From JBLNCE01 sp050260415 (GTDB lineage Bacteria > Bacillota > UBA4882 > JAAYXC01), in NCBI GenBank assembly GCA_050260415.1, contig JBLNCE010000153.1:1-56421 (forward strand): a stretch of 56,421 nt of DNA. Reading direction: 5' to 3'. Both the position numbers and the translations under genes were made by a program. Below the pieces are notes generated by a model, which worked only from the letters and a program-made list of their open reading frames with translations, was not told the DNA's origin and searched no databases. Positions 25,416-34,351 of this stretch are shown piece by piece. How positions within the stretch are numbered: the stretch's first letter is position 1; the number at the start of each line of letters is the position of its first letter.

Positions 25416-26045
25416 ATGAAGAGAATCCGTCTGCTTTCGCTGCTCCTCTTGGTGACGATCTGCGCGTTCGCCGTCTGGATGGCCCGGCCGAACGCACAGC
25501 CCGTCCAGGCCGGGGGCTGGTATTACTATGTCCAGCCGGGCGATACGCTTTTCATAATCGCGCGCAAGGTAGGTTTGCCCCTCAATCAATTGCGCACGGC
25601 CAACGGTCTCTGGACGGATAGTATTCGTCCGAACCAGAGGATCTTCATCCCCACGGCGACCACGCCGACCACGCAGTCTTACAGCCGGGGCGGAAACGAT
25701 ACCGAGCTGCTGGCCATGTTGATCATGGCGGAGTCCGGCAATGAGCCCTATATCGGCCAAGTGGCGGCGGGGGCGGTTGTGCTCAACCGTGTGGAGAGCC
25801 CGCTCTTCCCCAATTCGATCGCCGGGGTCATCTACGAGCCGGACGCCTTTGAATCAGTCTCAAACGGGCATATATACAGCCAGCCCCCCAGCAATTCGGC
25901 CAGGCAAGCGGCCGAATCCGCCTTGAGCGGCTGGGATCCTTCCGGCGGGGCGCTGTTCTTCTTCAATCCGGCCAAGACGAGCAGCCCCTTTATCTGGAGC
26001 CGGCAGATCATCACGCAGATCGGAAGCCACATCTTCTCGCGATAG
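25416..26045 (+). CDS. LysM-SleB-type cell-wall hydrolase
   Basis: A 209-residue secreted protein. Residues 1-30 are a signal peptide, followed by one LysM domain (YYVQPGDTLFIIARKVGLPLNQL to IFIP) and a Hydrolase_2 domain as in spore-cortex enzymes SleB and CwlJ. The catalytic glutamate is in LIMAESGNEPYIGQVAAGAVVLNRV. Such enzymes are lytic transglycosylases that cut the muramic-lactam cortex at germination, though vegetative relatives exist. ATG 25416 follows AAGGAGG (25401-25407). A paralogue without LysM is at 50545-51216. Confidence 0.9.
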   Translation: MKRIRLLSLLLLVTICAFAVWMARPNAQPVQAGGWYYYVQPGDTLFIIARKVGLPLNQLRTANGLWTDSIRPNQRIFIPTATTPTTQSYSRGGNDTELLAMLIMAESGNEPYIGQVAAGAVVLNRVESPLFPNSIAGVIYEPDAFESVSNGHIYSQPPSNSARQAAESALSGWDPSGGALFFFNPAKTSSPFIWSRQIITQIGSHIFSR

Positions 26046-26079
26046 CGGCGCGGCCGGATCGCGGGTCGGCCCCGGCCCC

Positions 26080-26832
26080 TCACGGCAACTCTCGCAGCGG
26101 GTCCACCGGCCCGCGCGGAGAGATGACCTCAAAATGCAGATGGATCCCGGTCGCTTTTCCAGTCGCGCCGATGTAAGCCAAGGGAGCCCCGGTCCCCACC
26201 CATTGACCCCGGCGCGCGAGCAGGCGCGCATTATGGGCGTAAGCAGTACGCCAGCCCTGTTCATGGGCGATGGTGACAAGCAGACCGTACCCTGAGCGCC
26301 AACCGGCAAAGATTACCCGTCCCGGCGCCGCGGCCCGGACAATGGTTCCGGCGGGCGCGGCGATGTCCAGGCCCTTATGCAGCCGGCCCCACCGCCATCC
26401 GTATCTGGACGTGATCCGACCCCTGACCGGCCAGCGTAGACGGGAACGAACCGTCGCATTCCGGGCCGTTGTCTCGATCTGCGCGCCGTCGGGCAACCTT
26501 AGCTTGACCCCGATGGGTAGATAACGGGGCGTGTATGAGGGATTCGCCGCCATAAGCGCGCCGAGGTTGAGGCGAAAACGGCGCGCGATACTCCAAAAAC
26601 TGTCGCCCGCGCGTGTAAGGTAGGTTCGGGCGGGTTGGACGGTTCCGGCCGCTGGAAGGTATGGTGGGGGCTGCCGGATGGGAAACGGGCACACGCCCGT
26701 AAGCCTTTCGTCGTTCCTTGGCAAGGCCATCCCGGCCGGGCGGAACAAGCAGATGAGCGCCAAGATAACCGTCGTGACCAAGCATGCACGCCGTATGCCT
26801 GTTTCGTGGCGCCGCCGCCAGTCTACGCGCAA
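26080..26832 (-). CDS. LysM-M23 murein endopeptidase
   Basis: A 250-residue exported protein with an N-terminal membrane helix (about 14-36), a LysM domain (YLTRAGDSFWSIARRFRLNLGAL) and a C-terminal M23 peptidase domain. The zinc site is visible as HKGLDIAAP (H, D), with HLHFE at the end and AYAHN between. It would cleave peptide cross-links in peptidoglycan. The start is TTG 26832, with GGGAGGG 6 bp upstream. That site is also the distal arm of the terminator after rho, so a transcript from rho that reads through would have it paired. Confidence 0.9.
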   Translation of the reverse strand: MRVDWRRRHETGIRRACLVTTVILALICLFRPAGMALPRNDERLTGVCPFPIRQPPPYLPAAGTVQPARTYLTRAGDSFWSIARRFRLNLGALMAANPSYTPRYLPIGVKLRLPDGAQIETTARNATVRSRLRWPVRGRITSRYGWRWGRLHKGLDIAAPAGTIVRAAAPGRVIFAGWRSGYGLLVTIAHEQGWRTAYAHNARLLARRGQWVGTGAPLAYIGATGKATGIHLHFEVISPRGPVDPLRELP

Positions 26833-26834
26833 AT

Positions 26835-26874
26835 AAAACCCTCCCGTCGTAGTCTTTCCAGACGGGAGGGTTTT
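26835..26874 (-). terminator. Terminator after rho, overlapping the next gene's RBS
   Basis: A 14-bp perfect stem (AAAACCCTCCCGTC paired with its inverse) with a 12-nt loop. On the minus strand, the direction of rho, the distal arm is followed by TTTTATTT. It therefore ends the rho transcript, and it carries the GGGAGGG used by the M23 gene immediately downstream. Confidence 0.85.
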
Positions 26875-26896
26875 ATGATTTAACCAGCTAAGAGCC

Positions 26897-28177
26897 CTAT
26901 TCTACCGCCCGGCGGCGTACGTTCTCCGCGAAAGACGAGGTCAGGACCATCTCTTTCAATTCCTGATTGGTCCGGGTCGAGGTCAGCCGATCGACGATGA
27001 GTTCCGTCGTCTCCGCCACGCCCAGGTTGCTGAGGACTTTCCTCAGCACCCAGGTCATCTCCAATTCATCGTTCCTGAGCAGCAGTTCCTCTTTACGCGT
27101 TCCGGACCGGTTGATGTCGATCGCCGGGAAGATGCGCCGGTCGGCAAGCTTGCGGTCGAGGTGGAGTTCCATGTTGCCGGTCCCCTTGAACTCTTCAAAG
27201 ATGACCTCATCCATTCTGCTTCCGGTCTCGACCAGAGCGGTGGCCATGATGGTCAGACTGCCGCCCTCCTCAATGTTGCGGGCGGCGCCGAAGAAACGCT
27301 TTGGTTTGTGCAGAGCGCCTGGATCCACGCCGCCGGAGAGCGTACGGCCGCTCGGAGGCTCGACGAGGTTATAGGCCCGTGCCAGGCGGGTGATGCTGTC
27401 GAGCAGGATAACCACGTCCCGGCCGTCTTCCACCATTCGCTTGGCGCGCTCCAGGACCAGTTCGGCCACGCGGACGTGATTCTCGGAAGGCTGATCGAAC
27501 GTCGAGCTGATAACCTCGCCGCGCACCGAACGCCGCATGTCCGTGACTTCCTCCGGCCGTTCGTCGATCAGGAGCACGAGCAGGTCCACCTCGGCGTGAT
27601 TGGTGCTGATGCTGTTGGCGATCTTTTTCAAGATCGTCGTCTTGCCGGCCTTGGGAGGGGAGACGATCATGCCGCGCTGGCCTTTGCCCACGGGCGCCAT
27701 GATGTCCAGGAGACGCATGGTAACCTCCTTGCTGTCCGTCTCCATCCGGAGCCTCTCGTGAGGATAGATCGGGGTCATTTCCTCGAAGACCACCCGGTCG
27801 CGCAGTCTCTCGGGATTATCGAGATTGACCGCCTGAACCTTGAGGAGCGCGAAGTATTTCTCGTTGTCCTTCGGCGGCCGCACCTGCCCCGAGACCAGGT
27901 CGCCGGTCCTCAGGTTGAACCGCCGGATCTGGGACAAAGACACATAAATGTCATCCGGTCCGGGGGTATAATTGTTGACCCGCAGAAACCCGAACCCGTC
28001 CGCCAGGATTTCGAGCACCCCCTGTGAGAATAGGAGACCTTCCTTGGCGGCGAAGACCTTGAGCAACTCGAAGATTAGCTCGCGCTTGCGCAAGCGGTTG
28101 TAGTTCTCAAGCGCCGCCTCCCTCGCCATATCGTGCAGTTCGGCAAGGGTTTTGCTTTCTAGGGTAGCGAGATCCAT
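26897..28177 (-). CDS. rho: Transcription termination factor Rho
   Basis: The 426-residue protein has the N-terminal Rho domain (LAELHDMAREAALENYNRLRK), the RNA-binding cold-shock-like domain (GVLEILADGFGFLRVNNYTPGPDDIYVS) and the hexameric ATPase with Walker A PPKAGKTT, Walker B VVILLDSITRLARAYN and the R-loop and Q-loop regions. It loads on C-rich nascent RNA and terminates transcription. ATG 28177 was chosen by comparison with other Rho proteins. The ribosome binding site GAGGAG is rather far (about 14 bp), and a TTG at 28198 is an alternative. Confidence 0.96.
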   Translation of the reverse strand: MDLATLESKTLAELHDMAREAALENYNRLRKRELIFELLKVFAAKEGLLFSQGVLEILADGFGFLRVNNYTPGPDDIYVSLSQIRRFNLRTGDLVSGQVRPPKDNEKYFALLKVQAVNLDNPERLRDRVVFEEMTPIYPHERLRMETDSKEVTMRLLDIMAPVGKGQRGMIVSPPKAGKTTILKKIANSISTNHAEVDLLVLLIDERPEEVTDMRRSVRGEVISSTFDQPSENHVRVAELVLERAKRMVEDGRDVVILLDSITRLARAYNLVEPPSGRTLSGGVDPGALHKPKRFFGAARNIEEGGSLTIMATALVETGSRMDEVIFEEFKGTGNMELHLDRKLADRRIFPAIDINRSGTRKEELLLRNDELEMTWVLRKVLSNLGVAETTELIVDRLTSTRTNQELKEMVLTSSFAENVRRRAVE

Positions 28178-28253
28178 GGTGCAGGTCACACTCCTCAAGG
28201 TGAGTAGAGCAGGTGGGCATGGAGAGGAAGGTTCAGAGGTTGGCCGAGGCGGA

Positions 28254-28907
28254 TTACCGCTCCTGACTCAACTTGCATGCGTCAATACTGGCGAATCCGC
28301 GCGTTGACATGACGATGCGCGGATTCCTCCTGACCGCGGCCAAGTCTTCCTTTGTCTCGGCATAGATGATCAAGAGACTGTGGCATGATCCGCAACGTAG
28401 TTCAAGCTTGTCGGGGAAGACATCCACTTCGATCTGGCCGTTGCCGCACTGGCATTTCAGGTTGCCGTTCTCCGCCAGGAAGTGTAAGTGCCCTAATACT
28501 TCTAGCATTACCTCGGGATGGTTGAAAAAATCGTCAAACCCGAGATCGTTGGCGATGCTCTCGAGTCGATCGCGGCCATCCTCTATCACTTGGCGCACTG
28601 ATTGCTCCGGCCCGAGGTAACCGATCTCCGCGCCAATCTCGGGGCATCTTAGGCGGCAGATCTCATCGCCCCAGAATTCCTGGCGGCGCAGGCGCTGATG
28701 ATGGGTACCGGCGCAGGCGAGGCAGGCAATCTGCACGATGTAGCTTTTGTGGGCGGCTGATGAAATAGTCATCTTGTTGAAACCGCACCCGCAATTGACC
28801 CGCAGGGGGCGCCCGGGGACGAAGGAAAACAAGGAAAGCACGTGTGAAGCGAACTTTCCACATAGCGGGCACCGTAGTGCAACCATGCGGCCCGTGGAGA
28901 GGAGCAA
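28254..28907 (-). CDS. Cysteine-rich CpXC-like protein
   Basis: A 217-residue protein that I do not recognise beyond its metal-ribbon look. It has CPLCG near the start, CGCG, CLACAG, CQCG, and CGSC near the end: several CxC or CxxC pairs that could form zinc ribbons, as in CpXC-domain proteins. The central part (about 95-150) is helical and acidic. There is no signal peptide. TTG 28907 has AGGGGGCGG just upstream; the ATG at 28886 has no good site. It precedes rho on the same strand with a 76-bp gap, so the two could be co-transcribed. Confidence 0.6.
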   Translation of the reverse strand: MLLSTGRMVALRCPLCGKFASHVLSLFSFVPGRPLRVNCGCGFNKMTISSAAHKSYIVQIACLACAGTHHQRLRRQEFWGDEICRLRCPEIGAEIGYLGPEQSVRQVIEDGRDRLESIANDLGFDDFFNHPEVMLEVLGHLHFLAENGNLKCQCGNGQIEVDVFPDKLELRCGSCHSLLIIYAETKEDLAAVRRNPRIVMSTRGFASIDACKLSQER

Positions 28908-29107
28908 GCTGCCGCCCCCTTTTCACGATAATAGTTCGCTGTCTGACCGCAAAATCCTTTTTGTCCCGGATTTCGAAAGTACCTCGACTAACCGCGGCTT
29001 CGGCGCGAAAGCACCAACGCGGTAAAGTCGCGGGAAGCTGTCATATTTGGCTTTCACCTTCGAAATCTCGGCTTATCGTCTTACGGCATGAAAGACCGCG
29101 CGCCCGG

Positions 29108-30145
29108 TCAGGCCAAGCCGGTCAGGGTCAGGATGGCCTCGGGAATCTCCCAGAGCGGCAGAATCATGTCCGCGGCGCCCAATTCCGCCGCCATGCGGGG
29201 CATGCCATATACCACGCAGGTATCCGCGGACTCGGCGACGGTCCTGGCGCCGGCTTTCCGCATCGCCAGGAGTCCCCGCGCGCCATCCTGCCCCATACCC
29301 GTCAGAATAACGCCCAGCGCTTGTCCGCCACATGTTTCGGCGATCGAGGTGAAACTCACGTCCGCCGAAGGCCGGAAAACGGAACTTGGCTCCGGCCCGA
29401 CCTTGAGCCGCAGCTTGCCCGGGCTTCCGGTAACCCGCGTTTGCAGACCCGCGGGCGCGACCTTTATTTCCCCGGGCGCCAGTAGATCGCCGTCTTCAGC
29501 CTCCTTTACCGGCACGGATACCAACTCGGACAGGCGGCTGGCGAAAACACGGGTAAAACCCGGGGGCATATGCTGCACCATCAGGACGCCAAACGGAAAG
29601 CGCGGCGGCAACCGGGTCACTATGCTCTGCAGCGCGCGCGGCCCGCCGGTCGAGGCCGCAAGACAGCAGATGACCGCGTCGCTGGCAAGACCCTTGATCC
29701 CCGGCGGCAGGCTGGAGGAAGCGGCGCGGGCATTATCCGAGATGTTGGCCATGGCCGCCGTTTTTACCTTGGCCAACAGCTCTTCCGCGATATCCCACAT
29801 CGCCTCGGAAGGCATGGCCACCGGCTTGGTCACGAAGTCCACCGCGCCCAGTTCGAGCGCGCGCAGAGTGTACTCCGCGCCCGCCGTGGCCCAGGAACTC
29901 ACCACCACTACGGGTATAGGCCGCGCCGACATGAGTTTGGCCAAGAAGGCCAAGCCGTCCATCTTCGGCATCTCAAGATCCAACGTGAGGACGTTCGGCT
30001 CGTGACGGGCAAGTTTGGCGAGGGCATCCTCGCCGTCCCGGGCCACGCCGACCACGCTGATATCAGGATCGGCCTCAAGCATGTTCGAGATGACCTGGCG
30101 CATGAATGCTGAATCGTCTACTACCAAGACCTTGACTTGGGACAT
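29108..30145 (-). CDS. cheB: Chemotaxis protein-glutamate methylesterase CheB
   Basis: A 345-residue response regulator with an effector esterase. The receiver has DD at 10-11 and phospho-acceptor D56 in LTLDLEMPKMDG. The C-terminal methylesterase has the catalytic serine in AASTGGPRAL, the histidine in MVQHMPPGFT and the aspartate in GMGQDGARG. It removes methyl groups from chemoreceptors and deamidates glutamines during adaptation. ATG 30145 is preceded by GGAAGGGGGG. The frame is open to an ATG at 30193 with a weaker AGGA. No cheA, cheW or cheR is in the window. The preceding secreted-protein gene ends 57 bp upstream. Confidence 0.95.
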   Translation of the reverse strand: MSQVKVLVVDDSAFMRQVISNMLEADPDISVVGVARDGEDALAKLARHEPNVLTLDLEMPKMDGLAFLAKLMSARPIPVVVVSSWATAGAEYTLRALELGAVDFVTKPVAMPSEAMWDIAEELLAKVKTAAMANISDNARAASSSLPPGIKGLASDAVICCLAASTGGPRALQSIVTRLPPRFPFGVLMVQHMPPGFTRVFASRLSELVSVPVKEAEDGDLLAPGEIKVAPAGLQTRVTGSPGKLRLKVGPEPSSVFRPSADVSFTSIAETCGGQALGVILTGMGQDGARGLLAMRKAGARTVAESADTCVVYGMPRMAAELGAADMILPLWEIPEAILTLTGLA

Positions 30146-30202
30146 GGCCGGCCCCCCTTCCGTGGTGGTCGGTTTTTCGACAGGGATCTTCATATTTCCT
30201 GC

Positions 30203-30772
30203 CTATGACAGGACTTTGACCCAACGCACGCGTCCGTTCAGATCCAAGAGCACATAGACCCGCATCCCTGGCAGTAAGCCCTCGGGCAGGGAGCCGGCGG
30301 CCACGGGCAAGGCCACGATCTCCCTTGCCTCCGGAGAATAGCCGGTCAGACCGCCTGGCGAGACTTCGGTCAGCCACAACTCACCGCCGGCATAGACCGC
30401 TTCAATCACCCTGAGAATACCGCGGCGATCCGCCCAGACTTCCGCCCAGAATGAAGCCTCCGCGGTTACTGGCCGGAGAGCCTCCGCGCAGGCGGATTTC
30501 CCATTGGCCAAGATAACGCACCCCGGCGCAAGCGTAAATGAAACCGCCCCACCGCGCGTATCCAGCAGACAACGGCCGTGGTCCAAGCCCACGATCGCCC
30601 CTTCATACGCGCTGAGCGCGCCATAGGCCGCGCCGGAATCGGCAAGGATCTCTGCAAGCCCCGCCCGGATTACAAAGAACTGGCTGCCGGGCGCCGCCTC
30701 CGCCCCGGCCGGGCATAACCAGAGCAGGCCGGCGCACGCACAGGCCATAACCGCCCGCAACACGCAACTCAT
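30203..30772 (-). CDS. Secreted protein of unknown function
   Basis: I do not recognise this gene. From ATG 30772 the 189-residue product begins with a signal peptide (RAVMACACAGLLWLCPAGAEAA) and then consists mostly of short beta strands, with no catalytic motif seen. The end (GMRVYVLLDLNGRVRWVKVLS) suggests a small beta-barrel domain. Start choice is uncertain: GGGGAG abuts ATG 30772, and the GTG two codons later would be better spaced. A TATACT at about 30,850 (minus strand) may be its -10 box. It lies upstream of cheB on the same strand. Confidence 0.6.
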   Translation of the reverse strand: MSCVLRAVMACACAGLLWLCPAGAEAAPGSQFFVIRAGLAEILADSGAAYGALSAYEGAIVGLDHGRCLLDTRGGAVSFTLAPGCVILANGKSACAEALRPVTAEASFWAEVWADRRGILRVIEAVYAGGELWLTEVSPGGLTGYSPEAREIVALPVAAGSLPEGLLPGMRVYVLLDLNGRVRWVKVLS

Positions 30773-30972
30773 CTCCCCGGAGTCCGAGCCATGATGGCCG
30801 CTTGGCTCGGACCGCGCTGGTTCCAGTCTTGACAGCATAAACGCGGAGTATACCCCATAAGGAGATGCCGCCAGGGTTCGGCGTTTATACCTGCGAGTCC
30901 CTACACTCAAACTCTGTGCGACCGGGTAGAGTAACTCTGTGGGACGGAGTCAGGTGAGGGAGGTGAGTCTGA

Positions 30973-31494
30973 ATGAACGCTCGAGTCAGCTTGCGTTCCG
31001 CGTCGGTCGGGTTGGTTCTGTCTCTTGTCATACCGACCTTTGCTTCCGGGTGTAATTTCTTTGGCCCGAGGAGCACTCCGCAAACTCCACCGACAAGACC
31101 GGCGCCGACGCGCATGACCGGACGCCGCGCCGGCGTTACGGGTGTCACGCCCAGCCCGACGCCTGGAATGGGGAATCCTTTAAGGCCGGCGCCGACCAAG
31201 CGCCTGCCGGCCATCCGCGCCACGGACATCAGTTCGCTGCGCGCGGCGGTCGACCGGTGCAAGGCCGCGGTGGAGAAGAACGACTGGGCCAAAGCCACGC
31301 GGGAAGCCAACTCGCTTGGCGCGACCTGGACCCGTTTCAAACCGGCCAAGAGTGGAACCATGTCCGCGACCGAGATGAAGACGTTTGATGTCAACTACGC
31401 CAAGCTTCAGAAAGACGTCAGGGCCAGGAACAAGAGCGGCTGTCTTCGTGATACCAGGGCGCTCATGGATACCGTGAACAAGATGCGAACCTAG
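30973..31494 (+). CDS. Small lipoprotein
   Basis: The 173-residue product has a signal peptide ending in a lipobox-like FASGC, so it is probably lipid-anchored. A proline/threonine-rich linker (about 32-80) follows, then a helical domain (SLRAAVDRCKAAVEKNDWAKATREANSLGATWTRFKPAKSG) resembling the DUF4363 type found in Bacillota lipoproteins. The function is unknown. GGGAGGTGA lies about 10 bp before ATG 30973. It is divergent from the secreted-protein gene at 30203-30772. Confidence 0.72.
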   Translation: MNARVSLRSASVGLVLSLVIPTFASGCNFFGPRSTPQTPPTRPAPTRMTGRRAGVTGVTPSPTPGMGNPLRPAPTKRLPAIRATDISSLRAAVDRCKAAVEKNDWAKATREANSLGATWTRFKPAKSGTMSATEMKTFDVNYAKLQKDVRARNKSGCLRDTRALMDTVNKMRT

Positions 31495-31519
31495 CCCACC
31501 CACCCCCGCGCGGACAGCA

Positions 31520-31547
31520 CCCCCTCTCTTTGGCAAAAGAGAGGGGG
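31520..31547. terminator. Stable hairpin after lipoprotein gene
   Basis: CCCCCTCTCTTT and AAAGAGAGGGGG form a 12-bp stem with a 4-nt loop, 25 bp after the lipoprotein stop and before the convergent gene at 31612. There is no T run, so its termination strength is uncertain. It resembles the CTCTCTA hairpin in the dispersed repeats at 9565 and 16038. Confidence 0.5.
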
Positions 31548-31611
31548 CGGGGGTGAGCATCCTGGCGAAGCTTCGCCTCGAACCAACGAGAACCGTTTGA
31601 ACTCACCTCGG

Positions 31612-32706
31612 TCAGGGTCTGCCCATGGCCCGCCGCCGCGGCCGGTAACCAAGGCCGAACCCGGCAAGAACGCCGAGCGGGAGCAGGCCGAGCACGGCCC
31701 TGGCAACGCCGCTCCGGGCAGTCATGCTCTCTCCCTCCGGCCAGGGGACCAAACCCTCGGGAGGTCTCGTCTCAGCGGCCAAGGAGACCATGAAACGCTT
31801 CAGTCTCCGGGCAAGGCGCGCATCCGCGCGCGGATCACCCGCCGCCGTGGCCGCGGGCTCTTCCGCGGCGCGCGCGCCGAACAGCAGCCGGAAATCCTCC
31901 GCGAACGTTTCTTCCGGCGAATTGGCCCACGCGGCGGTATTCACCCCGCCGTCATCGCGCCAAGTCAGCTTTCGCGCGCGCAGGTAGTCCCCCCACTTCC
32001 GCCTGCCTTCCCTGGTCTCCCTGGGCATGCCGGCCAAGTGCAAGTAGTGTCCGAACTCGTGCACCAAGGTCACTTCGAGTTGGTTGGGGATGAGATTCGC
32101 ATGCCGCGGCTCCGCGGCCACGAACGCAAAGCCGGGTCCACCCAGGCCGCTCACCGCGCCCATCACAAACGGCAGCAAGAAGACCCGGTAACCCCGCAGC
32201 GCGCCGGACGGTAACGCCAGGGAAGCCAAGGCCGCTTCGGCTCTGGCCGCGGACGGATACTTATCCGGCGAGGTGGTGGTGAGCGGTTCCGTGCCGATGC
32301 GAAACAGATCCTCGACTTGGGGCACGGCTCGCCAGCCTTGCTCCAGCGCCGCCCGGTACATCACCTCCGCCCGGGCGAGCAGAAACAGCGACAGGCTGGC
32401 CTCGGGGGGGTAGATGATGAATCCTTTGCTCTCCTCCGTCCGCCCGCCGTTTGCGGCCAGGTAAAGGCCGGCATCATGCCAAACCTCGATGCGCGTCCGG
32501 ATCGCGGCCTTGCCCTGGGGGGTACGTACAAGCGCCGCCAAGCCGGCGCGGTGTTCCTCGAGCCAAGCGCGGGCACGATCCGCCGGAGGCAGGCGTTCGA
32601 TCACCGCCGCCGAGGCGCCGGGGTCGATGCGGGTGAACGGCCGGACGGTCGCCGGCGCGAGGAACACTCCCGCGGCGATCGAGACGAGGATAAGCAGGCG
32701 TTGCAC
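31612..32706 (-). CDS. Secreted HExxH zinc-metallopeptidase-like protein
   Basis: A 364-residue protein with an N-terminal signal peptide (LLILVSIAAGVFLAPATVRP), a zinc-binding helix VTLVHEFGHYLHLAGMP (about 216-232), a downstream glutamate in SPEETFAEDFRLLFG that could be the third ligand, and a C-terminal hydrophobic helix (AVLGLLPLGVLAGFGLGY) ending in basic residues. This fits a membrane-anchored metallopeptidase facing outward. The family is not recognised, and activity is inferred only from the motif. The start is GTG 32706, preceded by AAGGGG. Confidence 0.7.
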   Translation of the reverse strand: MQRLLILVSIAAGVFLAPATVRPFTRIDPGASAAVIERLPPADRARAWLEEHRAGLAALVRTPQGKAAIRTRIEVWHDAGLYLAANGGRTEESKGFIIYPPEASLSLFLLARAEVMYRAALEQGWRAVPQVEDLFRIGTEPLTTTSPDKYPSAARAEAALASLALPSGALRGYRVFLLPFVMGAVSGLGGPGFAFVAAEPRHANLIPNQLEVTLVHEFGHYLHLAGMPRETREGRRKWGDYLRARKLTWRDDGGVNTAAWANSPEETFAEDFRLLFGARAAEEPAATAAGDPRADARLARRLKRFMVSLAAETRPPEGLVPWPEGESMTARSGVARAVLGLLPLGVLAGFGLGYRPRRRAMGRP

Positions 32707-32806
32707 TTGAAGATCCCCTTATATCACATATGTAGGGGCACGGCCTGCAGGAATATTTCGCCTCCTGTCGAACACTGAACGAAGGTGCCTGTTGGGGGGG
32801 TCTTCC

Positions 32807-34333
32807 ATGGCTGAAAACCCGATTATCAGACGGAACGAAGAGCACACCAACCAGATCGTGGCGCGTGTTATGCTCTATTGCTTGCCGTTCTTCCCCTTGA
32901 TCCTAGTGCTGAATATCCTTGGCGTCTTCACCGTTCCTCTGGGACAGTACCTCGTGCCTTTCGGCACGGCCATCATTCTGATGGTCCTGCCCACCTTCCT
33001 CATCACGCAAAGGCTGAGCGGTCCCTGGTTCAAATACGTTGTCGTCACCGCCTGCACCGGCGCCGTGACCGCACTCTACTTGAATTACTGGGAGATCGGC
33101 CGCTTTATCGAGATTTTATGGCTTTTTCCCGTCGTCATCGCCTGCGCTTACGTATCGCCGACGCTGACCGCCTACGCCGCTTTCGCTTCGCTGCTGATGA
33201 TGGACATCGGTTACGTCTACGCCATCTCCGTCAAACCCGTTTATTATACCGAGTACGTGACCGTACACAACACCTTCGGCGATCTGGCCTTCCGCGACGT
33301 GACCCTGATGGCGATCACCGTATCGCTCTTCGGCTTGACCTCGCGCTTTCGCCGCCTCCTCAACGACCTGGTCAGCACCGAGGAACAAAACGTAATCCTG
33401 TCCCGGCTGGCAAGGATCATGGGCGAAGCGACGAATGCGGCGCGGAGTCTGGTCACTTCCGCCGACCGGGTCGCCGAGATCGTCCAGCATTCCGACGCGG
33501 CCAGCACGCAAACGGCCGAGTTTGGCAAACAGCTCGCCGTTAGCGCGGAGGAAACCCTACGTTACATCCGTCGGGCCGGTCCGGCAATCGTGGAGATGGC
33601 CGACAAGATCCAGGGCCTCGCCGCCACCGTGCAGGAAGTGGCGCGGGCGGCCGAGGAAATGGATCGCACGGCCAGATCCGGTAAGGAAGCGCTTGCCAAG
33701 GCGACCGACCAGATGCGGGCCATTGAGCACGTCACCGAGGACAGCCGCGCGCTCGTCGATCGCCTCGGCGAACGCTCCGTGGCGATCGGTCAGATCGTGC
33801 GCGTGATCACGAATATCGCCCGCCAGACGAAACTGCTGGCCTTGAACGCCTCGATCGAGGCCGCCCGCGCCGGCGAGGAGGGGCGGGGCTTCCAGGTGGT
33901 CGCGATGTCCATTCGCGACCTGGCCATGCAATCGGCGCAAGCCGCCGAGACCATTACCGGACTCATCGCCGAGATCCAGGAACAGACCGTGCAAACGGTC
34001 AAAGCCATCGACCGCGGGGGCGAGCAGATCAAGTCCGGCTTGTCCGCCATCGGCTCCGTGGAGGAAGCTTTCAACCAGGTAGCCGCCTCCGAGGAGTCGG
34101 TCCGCGGACAAGTGGATCGGATTGCCGGCACGCTGACCGGGTTGGCGGCCAGCGGTGACCTGATCGTTTCCTCCGCCCAGGGAATCGAAGCCCGTAACGT
34201 CAACGGCGTGACCGGCGCGCAGAGCATCGCCGCGGCCATGCAACAGCAACTGGCTGACATGCGCCTGATCAGGGACGAACTGAACCGCCTCCTGGAAACC
34301 GCGGAGACGCTGCGTACCCTGGGCGGCAACTGA
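32807..34333 (+). CDS. Chemoreceptor with polytopic N-terminal sensor
   Basis: The 508-residue protein has about six hydrophobic helices (residues 25-190) instead of the usual two flanking a periplasmic domain, then a long coiled coil with the methyl-accepting signalling hairpin NIARQTKLLALNASIEAARAGEEGRGFQVVA. It should report on CheA through CheW. The MASE-like membrane module suggests sensing of a membrane-associated or intracellular signal. ATG 32807 follows a G7 tract. CheB, which would demethylate it, is encoded 2.7 kb away. Confidence 0.9.
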   Translation: MAENPIIRRNEEHTNQIVARVMLYCLPFFPLILVLNILGVFTVPLGQYLVPFGTAIILMVLPTFLITQRLSGPWFKYVVVTACTGAVTALYLNYWEIGRFIEILWLFPVVIACAYVSPTLTAYAAFASLLMMDIGYVYAISVKPVYYTEYVTVHNTFGDLAFRDVTLMAITVSLFGLTSRFRRLLNDLVSTEEQNVILSRLARIMGEATNAARSLVTSADRVAEIVQHSDAASTQTAEFGKQLAVSAEETLRYIRRAGPAIVEMADKIQGLAATVQEVARAAEEMDRTARSGKEALAKATDQMRAIEHVTEDSRALVDRLGERSVAIGQIVRVITNIARQTKLLALNASIEAARAGEEGRGFQVVAMSIRDLAMQSAQAAETITGLIAEIQEQTVQTVKAIDRGGEQIKSGLSAIGSVEEAFNQVAASEESVRGQVDRIAGTLTGLAASGDLIVSSAQGIEARNVNGVTGAQSIAAAMQQQLADMRLIRDELNRLLETAETLRTLGGN

Positions 34334-34351
34334 CCTTTGCCTTTGGGTCGG

